The notes: generated by a model from the sequence alone, not told the origin. Counted from the first letter of the stretch, positions 31,886-44,421 are shown. The stretch is 64,000 nt of DNA from Acholoe squamosa (GCA_949317995.1 OX439036.1:105689669-105753668), one strand, 5' to 3'. Made by a program: numbers and translations.

Positions 31886-32377
31886 AGAGATTATTTACTC
31901 TGTGCTGAAGAATGAGATTTTATTTCATGTTGAGAACAAGCCTTACTATAGATTAGAATGGAAACACCCATTCCTCACAGGGGCATTAAGAAACTGAATC
32001 TCATTCTCTATGGCCCCATTCCCCACTGTGATGCATCAAAATAGGCTCAAACGCCATGACGAGAAAGTAATTTTTGAGGACATTTACCACCAAGGCAACA
32101 TGAGATAGCCTCAAAACAGTATTCCACTCGGCTCTGCCACGTGGAAAACTGCTCTGAGGCTATCTCATGAAGAAACCTCTGTCTATTCTTTCATTATAAA
32201 CCTGCACGTAGACCCCAAACATAAACCCCAAATGTTAAATTACTTACGGCTGGTTAGATATATTACTTGGCTTATTTTTGGTGTCTGTCGCCTCTCACCA
32301 TCCCTGACTCTGTGTACTACTCACAGCGGAGTGTTGTATAGCGACCTGCATGAATTACAGACTTGCATTACGCCGAC
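31886..32377. other. unassigned sequence with a GAGATAGCCTC / GAGGCTATCTC inverted pair
   Basis: TGAGATAGCCTCAAAACAG (32101) and CTCTGAGGCTATCTCATGAA (32153) form a hairpin with a short loop; no other content recognised. Confidence 0.4.
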
Positions 32378-32582
32378 CATGAAGCACTGCTGCACTGTTA
32401 ATGCATGATGACGCTCCTACAGTATCGACACGATGCACCAATGCAGTTGTGGAAAATTGAATGTCAGTGATGCACCTTAAAGCGGCCAATGCATTCATTC
32501 ATCAGGGTAATGCACTGCCGGAGGGTCAGCATGATGACCAATGGGCGTGATGCACTCCTGCATTAGCGGCCATTAAAGGGTT
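32378..32582 (+). repeat. Pal270 copy (diverged)
   Basis: CATGATGACGCTCC, GTATCGACACGATGCACCAA, GCCGGAGGGTCAGCATGATG and the right end GCGGCCATTAAAGGGTTAA. Confidence 0.65.
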
Positions 32583-32791
32583 AATGAGAGTGACGGTGGC
32601 TATCATTAGCAGGAACAATATGGCGTGATTGGGGATGTGACGAGCTTAGGCACCAGCCAGTCACCTGGGGAGGGGGGGGGCGGTAGGGGTGTTCGGCGGG
32701 GCCATGATCAGATTTTTTTGAATGTAGTGAATCACTTCTGTGTACTAAGTGAACCAAAAGGCAGGGCTATTATTAAATGAATGCTAAAATA
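32583..32791. other. unassigned sequence
   Basis: G8 run near 32675; nothing else. Confidence 0.4.
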
Positions 32792-33008
32792 CACTGTAAA
32801 AAAAATGTTGTCGAAAAAAAAACAGGGATTCCTCGTCCCAAAATTGTCACAGAGATGTCGTTATATTTGTAGAGATTCCTTGTACCACCGCACTGCAACC
32901 TGGAGCTTCTTGTAAAAGCTACACTGGCCCCCTGTTATCTAATGACTGTGGGTCACTGTTCTGTTTTACAAGGATCCCTCGTAGATTTAACAGTTATTTT
33001 TTACAGTG
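32792..33008 (+). mobile_element. MITE-B copy 4 (complete, flanked by TA)
   Basis: TA-CACTGTAAAAAAAATGTTG to TTTTTTACAGTG-TA, 217 bp. A TA on each side fits Tc1/mariner-like integration. Confidence 0.9.
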
Positions 33009-33188
33009 TATTGATGGTAGGATATTGACCTACTCGGGCCCTTCGGATCACTTCCAACAGGCAGTTTAAAGAAATATATAATCCTAGATGATATTTTGAA
33101 ACTGTCATGGAGACAGAGCATTATTCTTTTATTGATTGTGTACGAGGAAACTTCACATGATATTGCAAACATCTTTTCATTCACCAGT

Positions 33189-33461
33189 CATTTCTTAACA
33201 ACAGGGGGTGGGGGGGAGGTGGTGGGTTTGAGGGGGGGGGGTCAGAATTTTTTATCCCCTTTGATGGGGGGGGGTCAAAATAATTTCACCTGTTTTCAGT
33301 GGAAAACCCTGCACATTACTATAGGTTAAAAGGGCACGTTTGCGAAGGATTTTCGTCCCTTAGGGGGGTCAACAAAATTTTACCTCCTCCAGGTGGGGGG
33401 GGGTCAAAACTTTTTTCAACCCCAACCCCACCAACCCCCCCCCCCCCGTTGTTAAAAAATG
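33189..33461 (+). mobile_element. MITE-D copy 1
   Basis: Ends ATTTCTTAACAACAGGGGG and CCCCGTTGTTAAAAAATG. Inside are G-runs with GGTCAGAATTTTTTATCCCC and ATTTCACCTGTTTTCAGTGG. ORFs of glycine or proline runs here are by-products. Confidence 0.85.
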
Positions 33462-34149
33462 GTCACTCCATAAGCAAAGGCCCATAGGTTTTACCTGGGA
33501 GCTCCGTATCTCACGACCCCGTGTAATGACCCAGTCCCATATCTCACGGCCAGAAAGAGCACAAAAATGACCATAAATCCTGTAAATAATTAGCATTTCA
33601 TAATACTTCGAAATAGTTTTAAACATTCCTAATAAAAATAACATGAAATAAACCAAAGGTTCACTCAATGAATGCAATTCTATGAAGCCAGATCGACAAT
33701 CTAGTTGTGTTGTATTTTATTTGTAAAACATCTAGAGATTTCTTTTTGATGAAACATTTTTCACCCGCAGATAGGAGAGCTACAATGAGAAATAGTCCAC
33801 ATAGGGCTAAATATTGGGAAATCCTCTTGAGAGAACCAATCAAGAGCCTTCTAACTGAAATTTAATCTGTTGGAAATTGCCAACATTTCAGGATACAATA
33901 GCAGCTCTTTATCTTCTTCTCCCCACCTGCTTTAAGAGCGGTTTCAAATTCTAATAGGTGTAGGCTAGCCCAGACTACAGACAACTGTTTCTGCAAACAC
34001 CATGTATTTACACTGGCTATGTTTGGGGACTAGTATATAACACAGCCATTTTGCTAGAGAATGGTACAGCAATGGCCGTTGTCTTCATGGAAAAAATGCT
34101 TTGTGTGGGATTCAAGTTAATTCCTCTGCCTTGTTTGTTGCGGACTGTG
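33462..34149. other. unassigned AT-rich sequence
   Basis: No repeat family or coding exon recognised. Confidence 0.4.
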
Positions 34150-34345
34150 CAAGGTATAGCATCAGGACCCTTACCTAGATGTGACAGGATTGTGGATATG
34201 ACAAGGTACCATCAGGAGCCTTATTTTGTTGTGGCAGGAGTCAGGGTAGGACTAGGTACCATCAGGACCGTTACCTAGTTGGGTACCACTGCATTGGGAC
34301 CCTCACTTAGTTGCGGCAGGAGTCTGGAAGGACTAGGTACTAACA
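34150..34345 (+). repeat. degenerate tandem repeat of about 60 bp
   Basis: CATCAGGACCCTTACCTAG, CATCAGGAGCCTTATTTTG, CATCAGGACCGTTACCTAG and GGGACCCTCACTTAG recur with TGTGGCAGGAGTC(A/T)GG between them. A related single block is at 53345. Confidence 0.7.
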
Positions 34346-35502
34346 TGACTCAGCAGAATTCGTGAGTAACCAGCAGACCACGTGTGCTTGCCACTGCCTC
34401 TCACCTGCGGTCACCAGCAGTACCAGAAGTAGGGGTGTCGCTTGCCGGGTCCACCCCAACAACTTTTACAAAGCACACGTGCGGAGATTAATCAGTGAGA
34501 CACGGCCCTGCGTCCATACTGAATGTCGTCTGCCTGTATCAGTTATTGATACCGTGTGTGTGTGAGGGGAAGGCGGTAAGGTGGGAAAGTACAACTGTAA
34601 ACCCCGCACACATGCTTCACTCTTGACAACACCTTAATGTATTTTTTCCAAAAGAACATGAATAAGCTTCTCTCCGAAGAAAGTGGATATTTCCCTGATG
34701 GTGGATTTCCTCATTTTACAGCCGAAATATATCATACTTGCTTAGAAATAATTGTAAATGCTATACATGTATTCTCCAGTTTGAACATTTAACCTGTCTA
34801 AGCACGGGGGTCTTACATAGAACAGTATTCAAATAATAGGGCTGGGTGGGAAAGCAATGTAAAACCCTGCATATAAGCTGTATCCACATATAATGATTAT
34901 GTAGTAACGAATTTGGCTCCAGCTCGACCACTAGTGTGAGTCGTCTCTAGCACCTAGCGTTTGTGGGTAAAAGAAGTTTTTTCCGCTGGTTGCTGTAGTG
35001 CTTATTTGTAGGCAGGTACCTCACGTAGTAATATTCCCCAGAAAATGGGGACCATCATCCCCATACACAAGAGAGGTATTCCCTAGAATCCCGACCGGGC
35101 GAGACTGTGTAGTAACCCGCCTCCAGCTCGCCAGTGATCGTGAAATCACCTGCTTGGAGTTGGGTAATGACGCCCTGATTTCCTGCGTGAGTGCAGTGAT
35201 GGTGGACAGCCTAAAATAAACACTACAAGCTGAATCTTCCTGTGTTACTCTGCAACTTAGATATAGACTATTTTAACCCTTTGCAGCATCAGAAACTCAT
35301 AACTATTCTGAGTTAAAAATGACACTTATAGGGTCGCCATTAGTAGGTCACTCACACTAATAGGCCTTATACAACAAAGCTATTTTAAAGTAGATGGATT
35401 TGAACAATTAGCCTAACTTGGCACAAATGTATATATGCGCACCTTACTGAAGCAAGCGAGTGTGGACACTCTGTTGAGTGTTGTGGAATAGAGATTGATT
35501 GT
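34346..35502. other. unassigned sequence
   Basis: CATATAAGCTGTATCCACAT (34870) is a scrap of the 11.4-kb repeat; CCAGCTCGACCACTAG (34920) and CCAGCTCGCCAGTGATCG (35123) form a loose direct repeat. No supported exon. Confidence 0.4.
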
Positions 35503-35504
35503 GT

Positions 35505-35569
<65 letters not shown>
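35503..35569. repeat. (GT)n microsatellite
   Basis: About 33 GT units with one TTGT break at 35536. Purine-rich sequence follows to about 35680. Confidence 0.95.
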
Positions 35570-35571
<2 letters not shown>

Positions 35572-35679
35572 GGGGATGGGTGAGCTTGGGGGAAGGTAGA
35601 GGCGGGGAGGGGGAGGTAGAAGCGGAAGGGTGTTGGGGGTTGGAGAGTAGTTGATGTGTGACAGGGGAGGATGATTGAA

Positions 35680-36107
35680 TACTTAATGTTGTGGGGGAAA
35701 CTATTGTCTGACACACTCATCCACTCACACATGAAATGGAAACCGCCTCACAAGCATGCGCAATGAGCACTATTGTCAAAAGACTCCCAACTCCATGAGA
35801 AATTGCAATTAAAAATTGTAATTTTGAACTTTTGTCCTTATGACTCTTAATTGCGTGGGTAAGCATCCATTAAATCAAAAGTGACAATGTTACAAGAGAA
35901 ATAAACTATTTTTTTTGGTTTTGTTTAGCAATGATAGACTAGCCTATTCTCTCTAGAAAATGATTCCTGTCAAAAGCTATCAAACCCCATATTGAGCAGC
36001 AATAAAGGATTATAGTTTTGAATTATCATTACGGCTATTGTTTATTGAATGGAGCAGTTTTTTTTCAAATTAAGAACAGAAAACATGGGCAAAATGTTAA
36101 GGTACAT
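35680..36107. other. unassigned AT-rich sequence
   Basis: Nothing recognised. Confidence 0.4.
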
Positions 36108-36790
36108 TTATTTTATTGGCCTGCTTTATTAGATCAGTAATGCATTCATGAATGCCCATGTTTCATGAATGCAGCCCTGGTGAGTAGCTATAGATTGTGA
36201 GTCCTACATATTCAGACAATGAACTGAAATGCTGATCATAAAATAATAATTTGTCTATCCTACATAGGTTATGTACGACGCCTCTACATAATTCTTGCAC
36301 AAACGGGATAACCTAATAAGAGCCATGAAGTCTTATTCAAAAGTGTTTGGTGGGATATACGACTATACGGTATTAACATTGAATATTTCCTCTTAAATTG
36401 TGAAGACCCACATCTTTTATTGCTTGGTAAGTATTCCTGAAATGACTAGTAACAATGTTTCACAGACACATCAAACCAGATTTTAAGTAATAATAGAGTG
36501 CGATTATTTGGTGCTAATGGACGGTCTAGTCCTTTACAAACAGTGATTCACCCACTCATGGTGATCTCCCATTCCTAACGGCACAGACATGAAAATACTA
36601 GATGCAGGTCTGTGCTAACAGCAATAAAAGACACCTTCCCCTTCCCCACCCATTTTAGGTCCCCCTGGGTGCATGATGTATGAATGTAGCCATGGTGAGT
36701 TACTCACCAGGGCTGCATTCATGCATCATGGGGACCAATGAGCCCGATGCATTCATATATCATCAGCCCTTAATGATTTAAAGGGTTAAT
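36108..36790 (+). repeat. Pal270 fragments at both ends
   Basis: 36135-36190 holds CATTCATGAATGCC ... CAGCCCTGGTGAGT (half hairpin). 36664-36790 holds a complete GTAGCCATGGTGAG / CTCACCAGGGCTGC hairpin ending CAGCCCTTAATGATTTAAAG. Between them is unassigned AT-rich DNA. Confidence 0.65.
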
Positions 36791-37011
36791 GGATTATACC
36801 AACATTAAAGGGTTAAGGTTGTTGACCCAAAACACAGACTACTTATTCCTGTCTGTCCTGGATGCTCCCTTCACACTGTTCGTCTCCTTCAAACTCCATT
36901 AAAGGCTTTGGGTGCAGCATAAACGGAGACTCAGCCTTCCTTTATCTCATAAGGCCTCAAAAAGCCACTTTAGCTCTTATAGGGTTGCATGGCACCTCAA
37001 AATATATCAAC

Positions 37012-37095
37012 CTTGGATAGGATGCACCGATGTAGTGCTGGCGAGCCTGCATGCCAGCACTGCATTAGGGTATAAAAGTGACCCTTAAGGATTCT
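37012..37095 (+). repeat. Pal270 hairpin fragment
   Basis: GATGCACCGATGTAGTGCTG, CATGCCAGCACTGCATTAGG and a decayed AAGTGACCCTTAAGG. Confidence 0.6.
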
Positions 37096-37362
37096 ATAGA
37101 TTAAATCACAATGATACATTAAGGATGGTTTGGTGCCTTAAACTTCATGCTAAAATAAGCCTTAATTTTAATAAACACACCACCCCTTGAGGCATAAAAA
37201 AATCATTGTTTTTAACCTAGAAATCTGTATTTCTTGCACATCATTTGCATTATTTGATACACATACTAGGAGGGGTTGTGCTCATTGCCCAAAAAGGAGA
37301 GGGTGCCCTTATAAGAGCCGGTGCACTAATTTGAAGAAATACACCAAGCTATGGCGGATTTA

Positions 37363-37508
37363 AAGGGGGGCGGGGGTATGCGGCCCCCCCTTTTACGCAG
37401 TACTTAAGAGTTTAAATACATATTTTGGACCCCAAAATTAGTCCAAAAATAGGGGGTGCGCCCCCTCCTTTTGGGCCCCGCCCCCTCCTTTCCTAAATCC
37501 TGGATCCA
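37363..37508 (+). mobile_element. MITE-L copy 1 (GGATTTA... GGGGGCG type)
   Basis: GCGGATTTAAAGGGGGGCGG at the left and CTTTCCTAAATCCTGGATCC at the right; TTTTGGACCCCAAAATTAGT inside. About 70-75% similar by eye to 40675-40850. Confidence 0.7.
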
Positions 37509-37544
37509 CCACTGCCACTATGTGCCATCATTATACATTAGGCA

Positions 37545-38740
37545 TGGTGCAGAATTACAAGCACTTCATTGGTGCATCATGCCAACCATTGGGCATGCAC
37601 CCCTGCATCAACGGCCCTTAGAGGGTTAAATACAGGCAGACTCTATTTACCGAACATACTAAAAGAGGACCCAAACATCACCAACAAAGACCCCTGATTA
37701 GGTCCGCTTTCAAGGATTAGGGAGGATTACGACTACTTTTTTTTCTTTGATATTTAGTGGTGAAAACGAGGCCAGACAAACGTTGCCTTGACACATCCCA
37801 TGTTTGTACACCCTCTCACCTCACGGGGTGGGGTGAACGCTTTAACCTTTTAAAGGCCACTGGTGCAGCAGTGCATCATGCCCATTGGTCATCATGATGC
37901 ACCTGTCATCATAATATATAAGTGCAGCTCTGGTCAGTACCTCATCATGGCTGATTCATGCTGTGTGCTGACTACAACTACTCTTTTTAACAAATATTGA
38001 AGGTAAATTGTTTTTTAAAAGGCTTTTGGAGATGCATCTTGCCTCCAAGTTCCTTTGTTCTAATGATGGACTAATGTTAAAAGTCTACATATTGGTGCAC
38101 CATCCGAATCACCCAGACACATAGGGTAAGCACGATGCATGGATACAGCTAGTGTGAATTAGTAATTTACCCATGCAGCAGGACTGCATTCATGCATCCT
38201 GAGGAGCAAAGGGTTAATTCATCAAAGCTCTGAAAAGGTTAACCCTCTAAGGGCCGCTCATACAGGAGTGCATCATGCCCATTAGTCGGCATGATGCACC
38301 AATGCTCTTGATGGGTACATCATGCTGATCCTCTGGGTGTGTATGAACCCTGCAGGGATAGCGTGATGCATGAATGCAGTCCTGGTGAGTAACTCAGAGA
38401 GGCTACAACATGCAAAATTGCATCAAGACCATGTATTAAAACAAAATGTGGCACGTAAGTATTTAATGTCTGTTATTCATGAGGTTGTCTGTGGTTGTTG
38501 TTCTGACTCTCAAAGATACAAGTATTGTCTATGATGATTGATCACTCCACAGGAAGTGACAAGCGTCAGATGTCATGTACCTCCCCCCCACTCACAACCC
38601 CCTCCCCCTCTCAACCCTTTAAGGTCAGCTGATGCAGGAGTGCATCATGCCCATTTGTCGGCATAATGCACCAATGAAGTGCTGGCAAGTCTGCTCGCCA
38701 GCACTTCATTTGTACATCAAGCCGACCCTCTGGGTATGGT
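37545..38740 (+). repeat. cluster of five Pal270 partial copies
   Basis: 37545-37628 (right half), 37843-37960 (left half), 38090-38215 (diverged), 38239-38420 (left half with CCTCTAAGGGCCGCTCAT) and 38614-38740 (left half with the GTGCTGGCAAGTCTGCTCGC hairpin). The DNA between them is unassigned. Confidence 0.7.
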
Positions 38741-38815
38741 TTTTAAGATGCTAGAGCAAACATTTAAGGTAAAATACATTTTTACCGAAATTACTTCTCT
38801 TTTCATTTACGTATT

Positions 38816-39110
38816 ACCATAATACCTCGCGTATAAGGCACACCCTGCATATAAGGCACCCCCAGACTTTGGGAATGGGAAAGAAAATATTAAAAGTGAC
38901 ATAACATTTGTTCTAATGGATGGATCTTAAAAAGACCTATGGCCCTCTTGGACTGCCCCACGTCCCATTTTACCACAGTATAGGGATAGGTAAATATATT
39001 AGCTATTTTAGAGAAAAACCTCCCCCAACTTTTGCTGCTTCTATAAGGCGCACCTGGGGTCTATCCTCACGTATAACACATGCCTTATATGCAAGGTATT
39101 ACAGTATTTC
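38816..39110 (+). mobile_element. MITE-J, TIR element of about 295 bp
   Basis: The left end ATAATACCTCGCGTATAAGG mirrors the right CCTTATATGCAAGGTATTAC. Inner AAGGCACCCCCAGACTTTGG and TAAGGCGCACCTGGGGTCTA are also inverted. Confidence 0.75.
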
Positions 39111-40138
39111 CGTCAGGGTGGGGGGAGGGGTCGAGTTCTTCTCCATATCTATAAGCCAATTTCCCCAAATAAAGACATTTTCGGACACATATCTTAGTCT
39201 TACAAATTCTTTTTCATCAACCAATTATTTGCAACATGCTATTTTGTATTTAGTAGGTAATTGAAAAAAACAACAACCAAAAAACAACTAAAATAGGAAA
39301 AAAAAACAGCTGAAATGTCTAGGAAACTTCTGCCATTCCCTCTTTGTGTCCCCGCCATTTTGTTAGACACCCCAGGGTGTAAATTATGATAAAAATGTAA
39401 AACTGAATGCACAAAACAAGCATTGGTATATTATTTTGCTGTTCATCTTGTAGAGGTGTGAATATTTTATTTATTTCAGCTCCAAGTTTCTATAGTATAT
39501 TAAAGGGGCTCAGCTTTCAATGCATTAATAAAAAGGTGAATATCTCTTTTTGTTCAGAATCATACAATGTATAATGAGTTCTGGTATCTCTAAATGTAGT
39601 TGGCCATTAGGGAAAATAGGAAGGTTAATACTGCTTATGAATCAACATTGTATACATATTTCATTTAAAGTCACAATAAATATTGTCATAAATTGTTTGT
39701 AGTAGACTCCCAAAAATCAACCAGCCATAAAATCTGCCCGATCCCTTATACAAAATTAATAAAATTGGAAAAAGCACCTAGATTTGGAGAGCCATAGTTA
39801 TACATGGTATCTAAGATACTTGGGTGCATCCCCAGAATTAATGATTAGGTGACTTGAGAGGGTGACCCAAGAAGAGTTTTCAAATTTTGTTGAGTTGACA
39901 TGAACTGACCCAAAATTATGCTTTCTCTGCATGCAGGGAGATCAGATGCTGACTAACTTTGATATCTGGTGTTCATTAGGATGACTATAGTGCTAAACTT
40001 TACCATTCTAAGTCAGTCACACCAAAAATAGCTGATTGAGTGCCTTATACCTCAGTAACCAAGGCAACTGTGAAAAGAGCAAATCTGCATTCAGCTCTAA
40101 TAGTAATACCATAACGACTCACTGGGTCAATGAATATA
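39111..40138. other. unassigned AT-rich sequence
   Basis: Nothing recognised. Confidence 0.4.
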
Positions 40139-40264
40139 TTGACCCTTTAAAGGCCGCTGATGCAGGAGTGCATCATGCACATCGGTCGTCATGATGCACC
40201 GATGAAGTGCTGGTGAGACTGCTCACCAGCACTTCATTGGGGCATCATGCCGACCCTCCAGGGT

Positions 40265-40328
<64 letters not shown>

Positions 40329-40436
40329 ACTCCTGGAGAGTCGGGATGATGCTCCATTGAAGTGCTGGCACTTCATTGGCGCATCATCCCGATGGGCATG
40401 ACACATTAATGCATCAGCGGCCCTTAGTGGGTTACA
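40139..40436 (+). repeat. Pal270 full copy with an (AT)n centre
   Basis: Ends ACCCTTTAAAGGCCGCTGAT and CATCAGCGGCCCTTAGTGGG. The family centre GGGTTGATACATATACTCC is expanded to about 29 AT units at 40266-40325. The right hairpin is shortened to GTGCTGGCACTTCATTGG. Confidence 0.9.
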
Positions 40437-40671
40437 ATACTCACTGGGTGATTACCCATAGGTAATCTAGGTAATTACCTAACAATTCAAGGGGTGCATG
40501 CTGCCTCCATGTTCATACTCCTTTGTCATTATGATGCACCAATGCATGCATCATGACAGCCAATGCAGCATATATATGCAATACTATAGCACTATATATA
40601 TGTGATATACAGGATTAATGCATTGGCAGCCTTTGTGTGATGCACCGATCTGTATGCCTGGATCTAGGCAG

Positions 40672-40850
40672 TTGCAGATTTAGAGGGGGCGTGGGGGCGT
40701 GTGCACCCCCCTTTTTCCTAGTACTTAGAGTTTAATTACATATTATGCACCCCAAAATTTGCTCAAAAATAGGGGGCACAGCCCCAAAGGAAAGGCCGCG
40801 CCCTTTCCTTTGGGGCCGCACCCCCTCCTTTTCCAGATCCACTGTTGGAT
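40672..40850 (+). mobile_element. MITE-L copy 2
   Basis: GCAGATTTAGAGGGGGCGTG ... TTATGCACCCCAAAATTTGC ... CTTTTCCAGATCCACTG. It contains a GGCCGCGCCC expansion absent from copy 1. Confidence 0.7.
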
Positions 40851-42047
40851 ACAGCTAAAGTGAATTACACGCTACAATAACCCTCTGGCATCAAAGAGAC
40901 AGAGGTACATAAACCTGGAAGCATCATGCGGCCCTTAAAGGGTTAAAAATAATATGCATGGAAATACATGTATGTCCCTTGAGGCTATACAGCTATAGTC
41001 GGCACGGCACTCAATTGGCACCGGCGGGGAACGAGAAACAAAAAAATAAATTACATTTAAAGTGGTTAATTGTGATTAATCATTCTTAATTCTGTTAAAA
41101 TGAGCCCCAGCTGATTCAAGATGGCTGCTGATCGGCTGCCTATAACACATATAATGTGATCTATAGGTACCCCGGCATAATGCGGGTAATTAGCCGTGCT
41201 ACATTTCGCATGTTGCAGAACATAAGACTGAACGTCAATAATATCACTCTTTCCGTTCATATTGACACACTCTTACTAGTATCTCTGCACTACTAAGTTA
41301 ATTATTGAAGTTGATAAATCGTTTTATTTCCACAACAGGTGGACTTATATAAGTACTGGGCGTGAAGGACTAATATACTCCAAGTCTTGGAGTGGACCCG
41401 GGGGAGTGGAGCAATCCCAGTTTACAAACACATATTCATAGATTAACGTTGAATGGAGGTATATGTATGTAGAATTTAGGTTGCAACTACATAATTCTGT
41501 TTGGTTCGTGGACGTTCAAACATCACAGTTTGGTCAGAAATTCATTATTCTACGTTTTTCTCCTACCAAAAAGGAGATACGTTAAAAAAGAGAAGAAAAA
41601 AGGAAACTTGTTGGTGAAAAATCCATCAAAAATTGTTTGCCAACGAAAACTCATTTACATAAGGAGTACCTAATTACTTTTTGAACACCCACTAAGTTAT
41701 TGTCAGAGATAATCTATTTACTTCAACCTCACTTGGGCAGAGACACAGCAAAGATTTTCTGTTACCTTCATGGTTGGAGAGTGCAATCATCGTCTACAGA
41801 GTAGACCGGTCTAGTCAGCCATAACGTAATGACAGCAGAGGCAGCCCATTGACCGTCTCCTGAACCATCCTTATTGCTTGTCCTATCACTTATAATAATG
41901 GCGATAGACTCATGGCCAGTGTAAATGAACTGCACATTAAGTTTTAATTATCAATTATCCAGACTCTACCAATAGACAAAAGCCTGTGACAGCCAGCCAG
42001 TGGGTACCTAGTGCAATAGGGGAAATCATCATCATCATAATTTAAAT
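40851..42047. other. unassigned sequence
   Basis: ACTCCAAGTCTTGGAGTGG (41378) is a short palindrome; a Pal270 scrap GCATCATGCGGCCCTTAAAG lies at 40921. No exon supported. Confidence 0.4.
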
Positions 42048-42280
42048 CTGTACCCATTTAAGGGCTACTGATGCATTTTGCCTATTGGTCGTCATGATGC
42101 ATGGATGCAGCCCTGGTGAGTGACTGACATCATGTTGGCCCTTTTGGGTTGATACACTCCCGAATGGACCAGTATGATGACCCAATGCAGTGTTGGTGAG
42201 TAACTCGCCATATATATACGTTTATGCATCATGACGACCTATGGCCATGATTTATACACTATGTGACCCTGAACAGGCTA
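42048..42280 (+). repeat. Pal270 copy (diverged)
   Basis: CCCATTTAAGGGCTACTGAT, CAGCCCTGGTGAGT, GTTGGTGAGTAACTCGCC and ACGACCTATGGCCATGATTT in family order. Confidence 0.65.
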
Positions 42281-42323
42281 AAAAAACTTTGTCTTACTTA
42301 AACACTTTTGAACTACTCTACTA

Positions 42324-42497
42324 CATTCTAAAAAAAATGTTGTCAAAATAAAGACGCCAGTCCCAAAGATCTGTCGTAATTTTCAAAAATATTGTATATT
42401 CCGTACTGCCACCTGGCTCAATGCTATACAATCACAGTGGTTCACTGTTTAGTTTTACGAGGATCCCTGGTAGATTCAACAGCTATTTTTTACAGTG
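42324..42497 (+). mobile_element. MITE-B copy 5
   Basis: The left end is worn (CATTCTAAAAAAAATGTTGT); TTTTTTACAGTG is intact on the right. Confidence 0.8.
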
Positions 42498-42544
42498 TAC
42501 TCTCTACAGTTAACTAGCAGCCAAAACTTACAAGCTCCTAATTC

Positions 42545-42900
42545 CCTATGTAAATCTCCCACTTTGCGCTGTTCCATATTCAAACTCTACTTTTTCTCCT
42601 CTGAATGCTAACTAGTGTTTCCCTTGGCTTTTCAAAGATTATGTAGAGTATGTCTTTTTTTCCTTACGCTGCAAAAAATAGGGTTTGTGAACAGCATTAA
42701 AATATGAAATAAACAAGGCAAAACCTGTCAGATTAGAATTGTCATATCCCGCACAGCCTCTTCATGTTGACAACTTCTATGCATATGTTTACAACTTCTG
42801 GACCTCTTTCTCCAAGGTCATCAGGTATAAGACTATCTGTATGGGCTATATCAAGTCCTTAAGAACAAGAGTGTGCTAGACTGAGAAGAAAGATTTTTTA
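42545..42900 (+). repeat. repeat K copy 1
   Basis: About 355 bp, roughly 90% identical by eye to 45028-45384, from CCTATGTAAATCTCCCACTT to GACTGAGAAGAAAGATTTT. No clear inverted ends and no ORF. Confidence 0.85.
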
Positions 42901-43071
42901 TTATAGAAATGCATAGTGGAGCCCTCTCATGGCACAAACTCACACTAGCAGTAAAGCCAATATGGTCAGTATGACAACTTAGGGTAGTCATAATGACCTG
43001 ACGACCCTCTGACGACCCTAAACTCATCATATATGATGACTTACCAAGAGCGGCAGATTTTCAGTGTATTT

Positions 43072-43185
43072 GGCATCATAATGCATGAATGTAGCCTTGG
43101 TGAGCAACCCATGGGGGCTGCATTCATGCATAATGTTGACCCAACAGGTTTAATAAACTCCCAAGGGGTCGGTATGATGCAGGGT
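43072..43185 (+). repeat. Pal270 central fragment
   Basis: GGCATCATAATGCATGAATG, TAGCCTTGGTGAGC / GGGGGCTGCATTCATGC and GGGTCGGTATGATGC. Confidence 0.65.
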
Positions 43186-43399
43186 GGTAGGGCAGAGATT
43201 CAAACCCACAAGAGAACACCTTAAGAGGAGCCTTAATCAGATGTTAAATTTTTACCTGGGACCAAAGCTTCAGTACACATAACAGGTATCGATAACTTCA
43301 TACAGAAAACTGTGGCAGAATTATTAAGATATCTGTTTTAAGCCTATTCATAAAAGATCTGTGCACAACAATGTAAAATATGTTAAAAATTGCATATCA

Positions 43400-44028
43400 C
43401 ACAATACTATGTCAAAATGCAACAAATTATGATGCAAGAAGACTCCCACATGACATGACAGCTCAAGGCATATTCATGGCAAATAATCAATGCAATTAGT
43501 ATAGTCAGCCACACAGTATGGCAACTCATCTGATATGAAGAAAGCCGCTACATGTATAGTTTTATGACATGCCACAAATGGCACATTATGAATTTCACAT
43601 CACATCAGAAGACACAAAACACAACACATCATGACATATTACAAGTATCACCTCAAATCCATATACATACAAAATGCATAACACAACAAAGAAATAGATG
43701 ACATGGCATAACATAACATACAACAAGACCAATAATACATAAACAATATGACACATCCCATGACATTACACAAGAAACAACATATCAAGGACATCACACA
43801 ATATGATATGACATAATGCAACATGATATGGCATGCAACATCCTACATATCAATATGATATATGTCAAAACAAAGAACACACACAACATAACATGATAAG
43901 TTGCAACATTATCCAGCATGGGACACAGTACAGCATGACATAATGTAGGGTAACTTAACACAATTTTACGCATCATACAGAAAGCAAATTGAATATGGCA
44001 TAAATTGCACAAACCCATATCACATAGC
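43400..44028. repeat. simple-sequence region rich in ACATGACATA-like motifs
   Basis: A biased A/C/T composition with endless variants of CATGACAT, ACAACA and ATATGACA, without fixed period. The ORFs on it are by-products. Confidence 0.6.
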
Positions 44029-44285
44029 TTATGACATATAACATGACTAGATCTATCTTCTTAGGTGATAGATCTATACAACAGACAAAATTCCACATGA
44101 TAAATGCCATTGCAAATGCACTCTTCACTTGTACAGTACAATGTACAAATACAAATTTCATACTACCTTATGACATATAGCATTACTAGATCTACAGGTG
44201 ATAGATCTATACAACAGACAACATCCTACATCCTGAATGTCACCTCAAATGCACTGTTTACTTGTACAGTGCAAGGTACACATAC
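44029..44285 (+). repeat. direct duplication, about 139 bp period
   Basis: TTATGACATATAACATGACTAGATCTA ... GGTGATAGATCTATACAACA ... CACTTGTACAGTACAATGTA at 44029-44150 recurs at 44169-44282; the second copy lacks 9 bp (TCTTCTTAG). Confidence 0.85.
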
Positions 44286-44420
44286 TAGTTAACCTCACAC
44301 TGCATCTAACCCTACAAAGCACACCAGAACACAGTGTCACTGTGTACCTGCTCTGCCACCCTACAGTGGTGGCCCACTGCCTGCCTGCAACTCATGTAAA
44401 CATACTGGCCATAGGCATAC

Positions 44421-44421
<1 letters not shown>

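Noticed and set aside
33299-33487. Glycine/proline-run ORFs on both strands
   Set aside because: They are produced by G- and C-runs inside MITE-D.
35385-35732. ORFs with long His-Thr repeats
   Set aside because: They are translations of the (GT)n microsatellite.
44029-44285. CRISPR-like array
   Set aside because: Only two units of about 139 bp that are near-identical throughout; a plain duplication in eukaryotic DNA.
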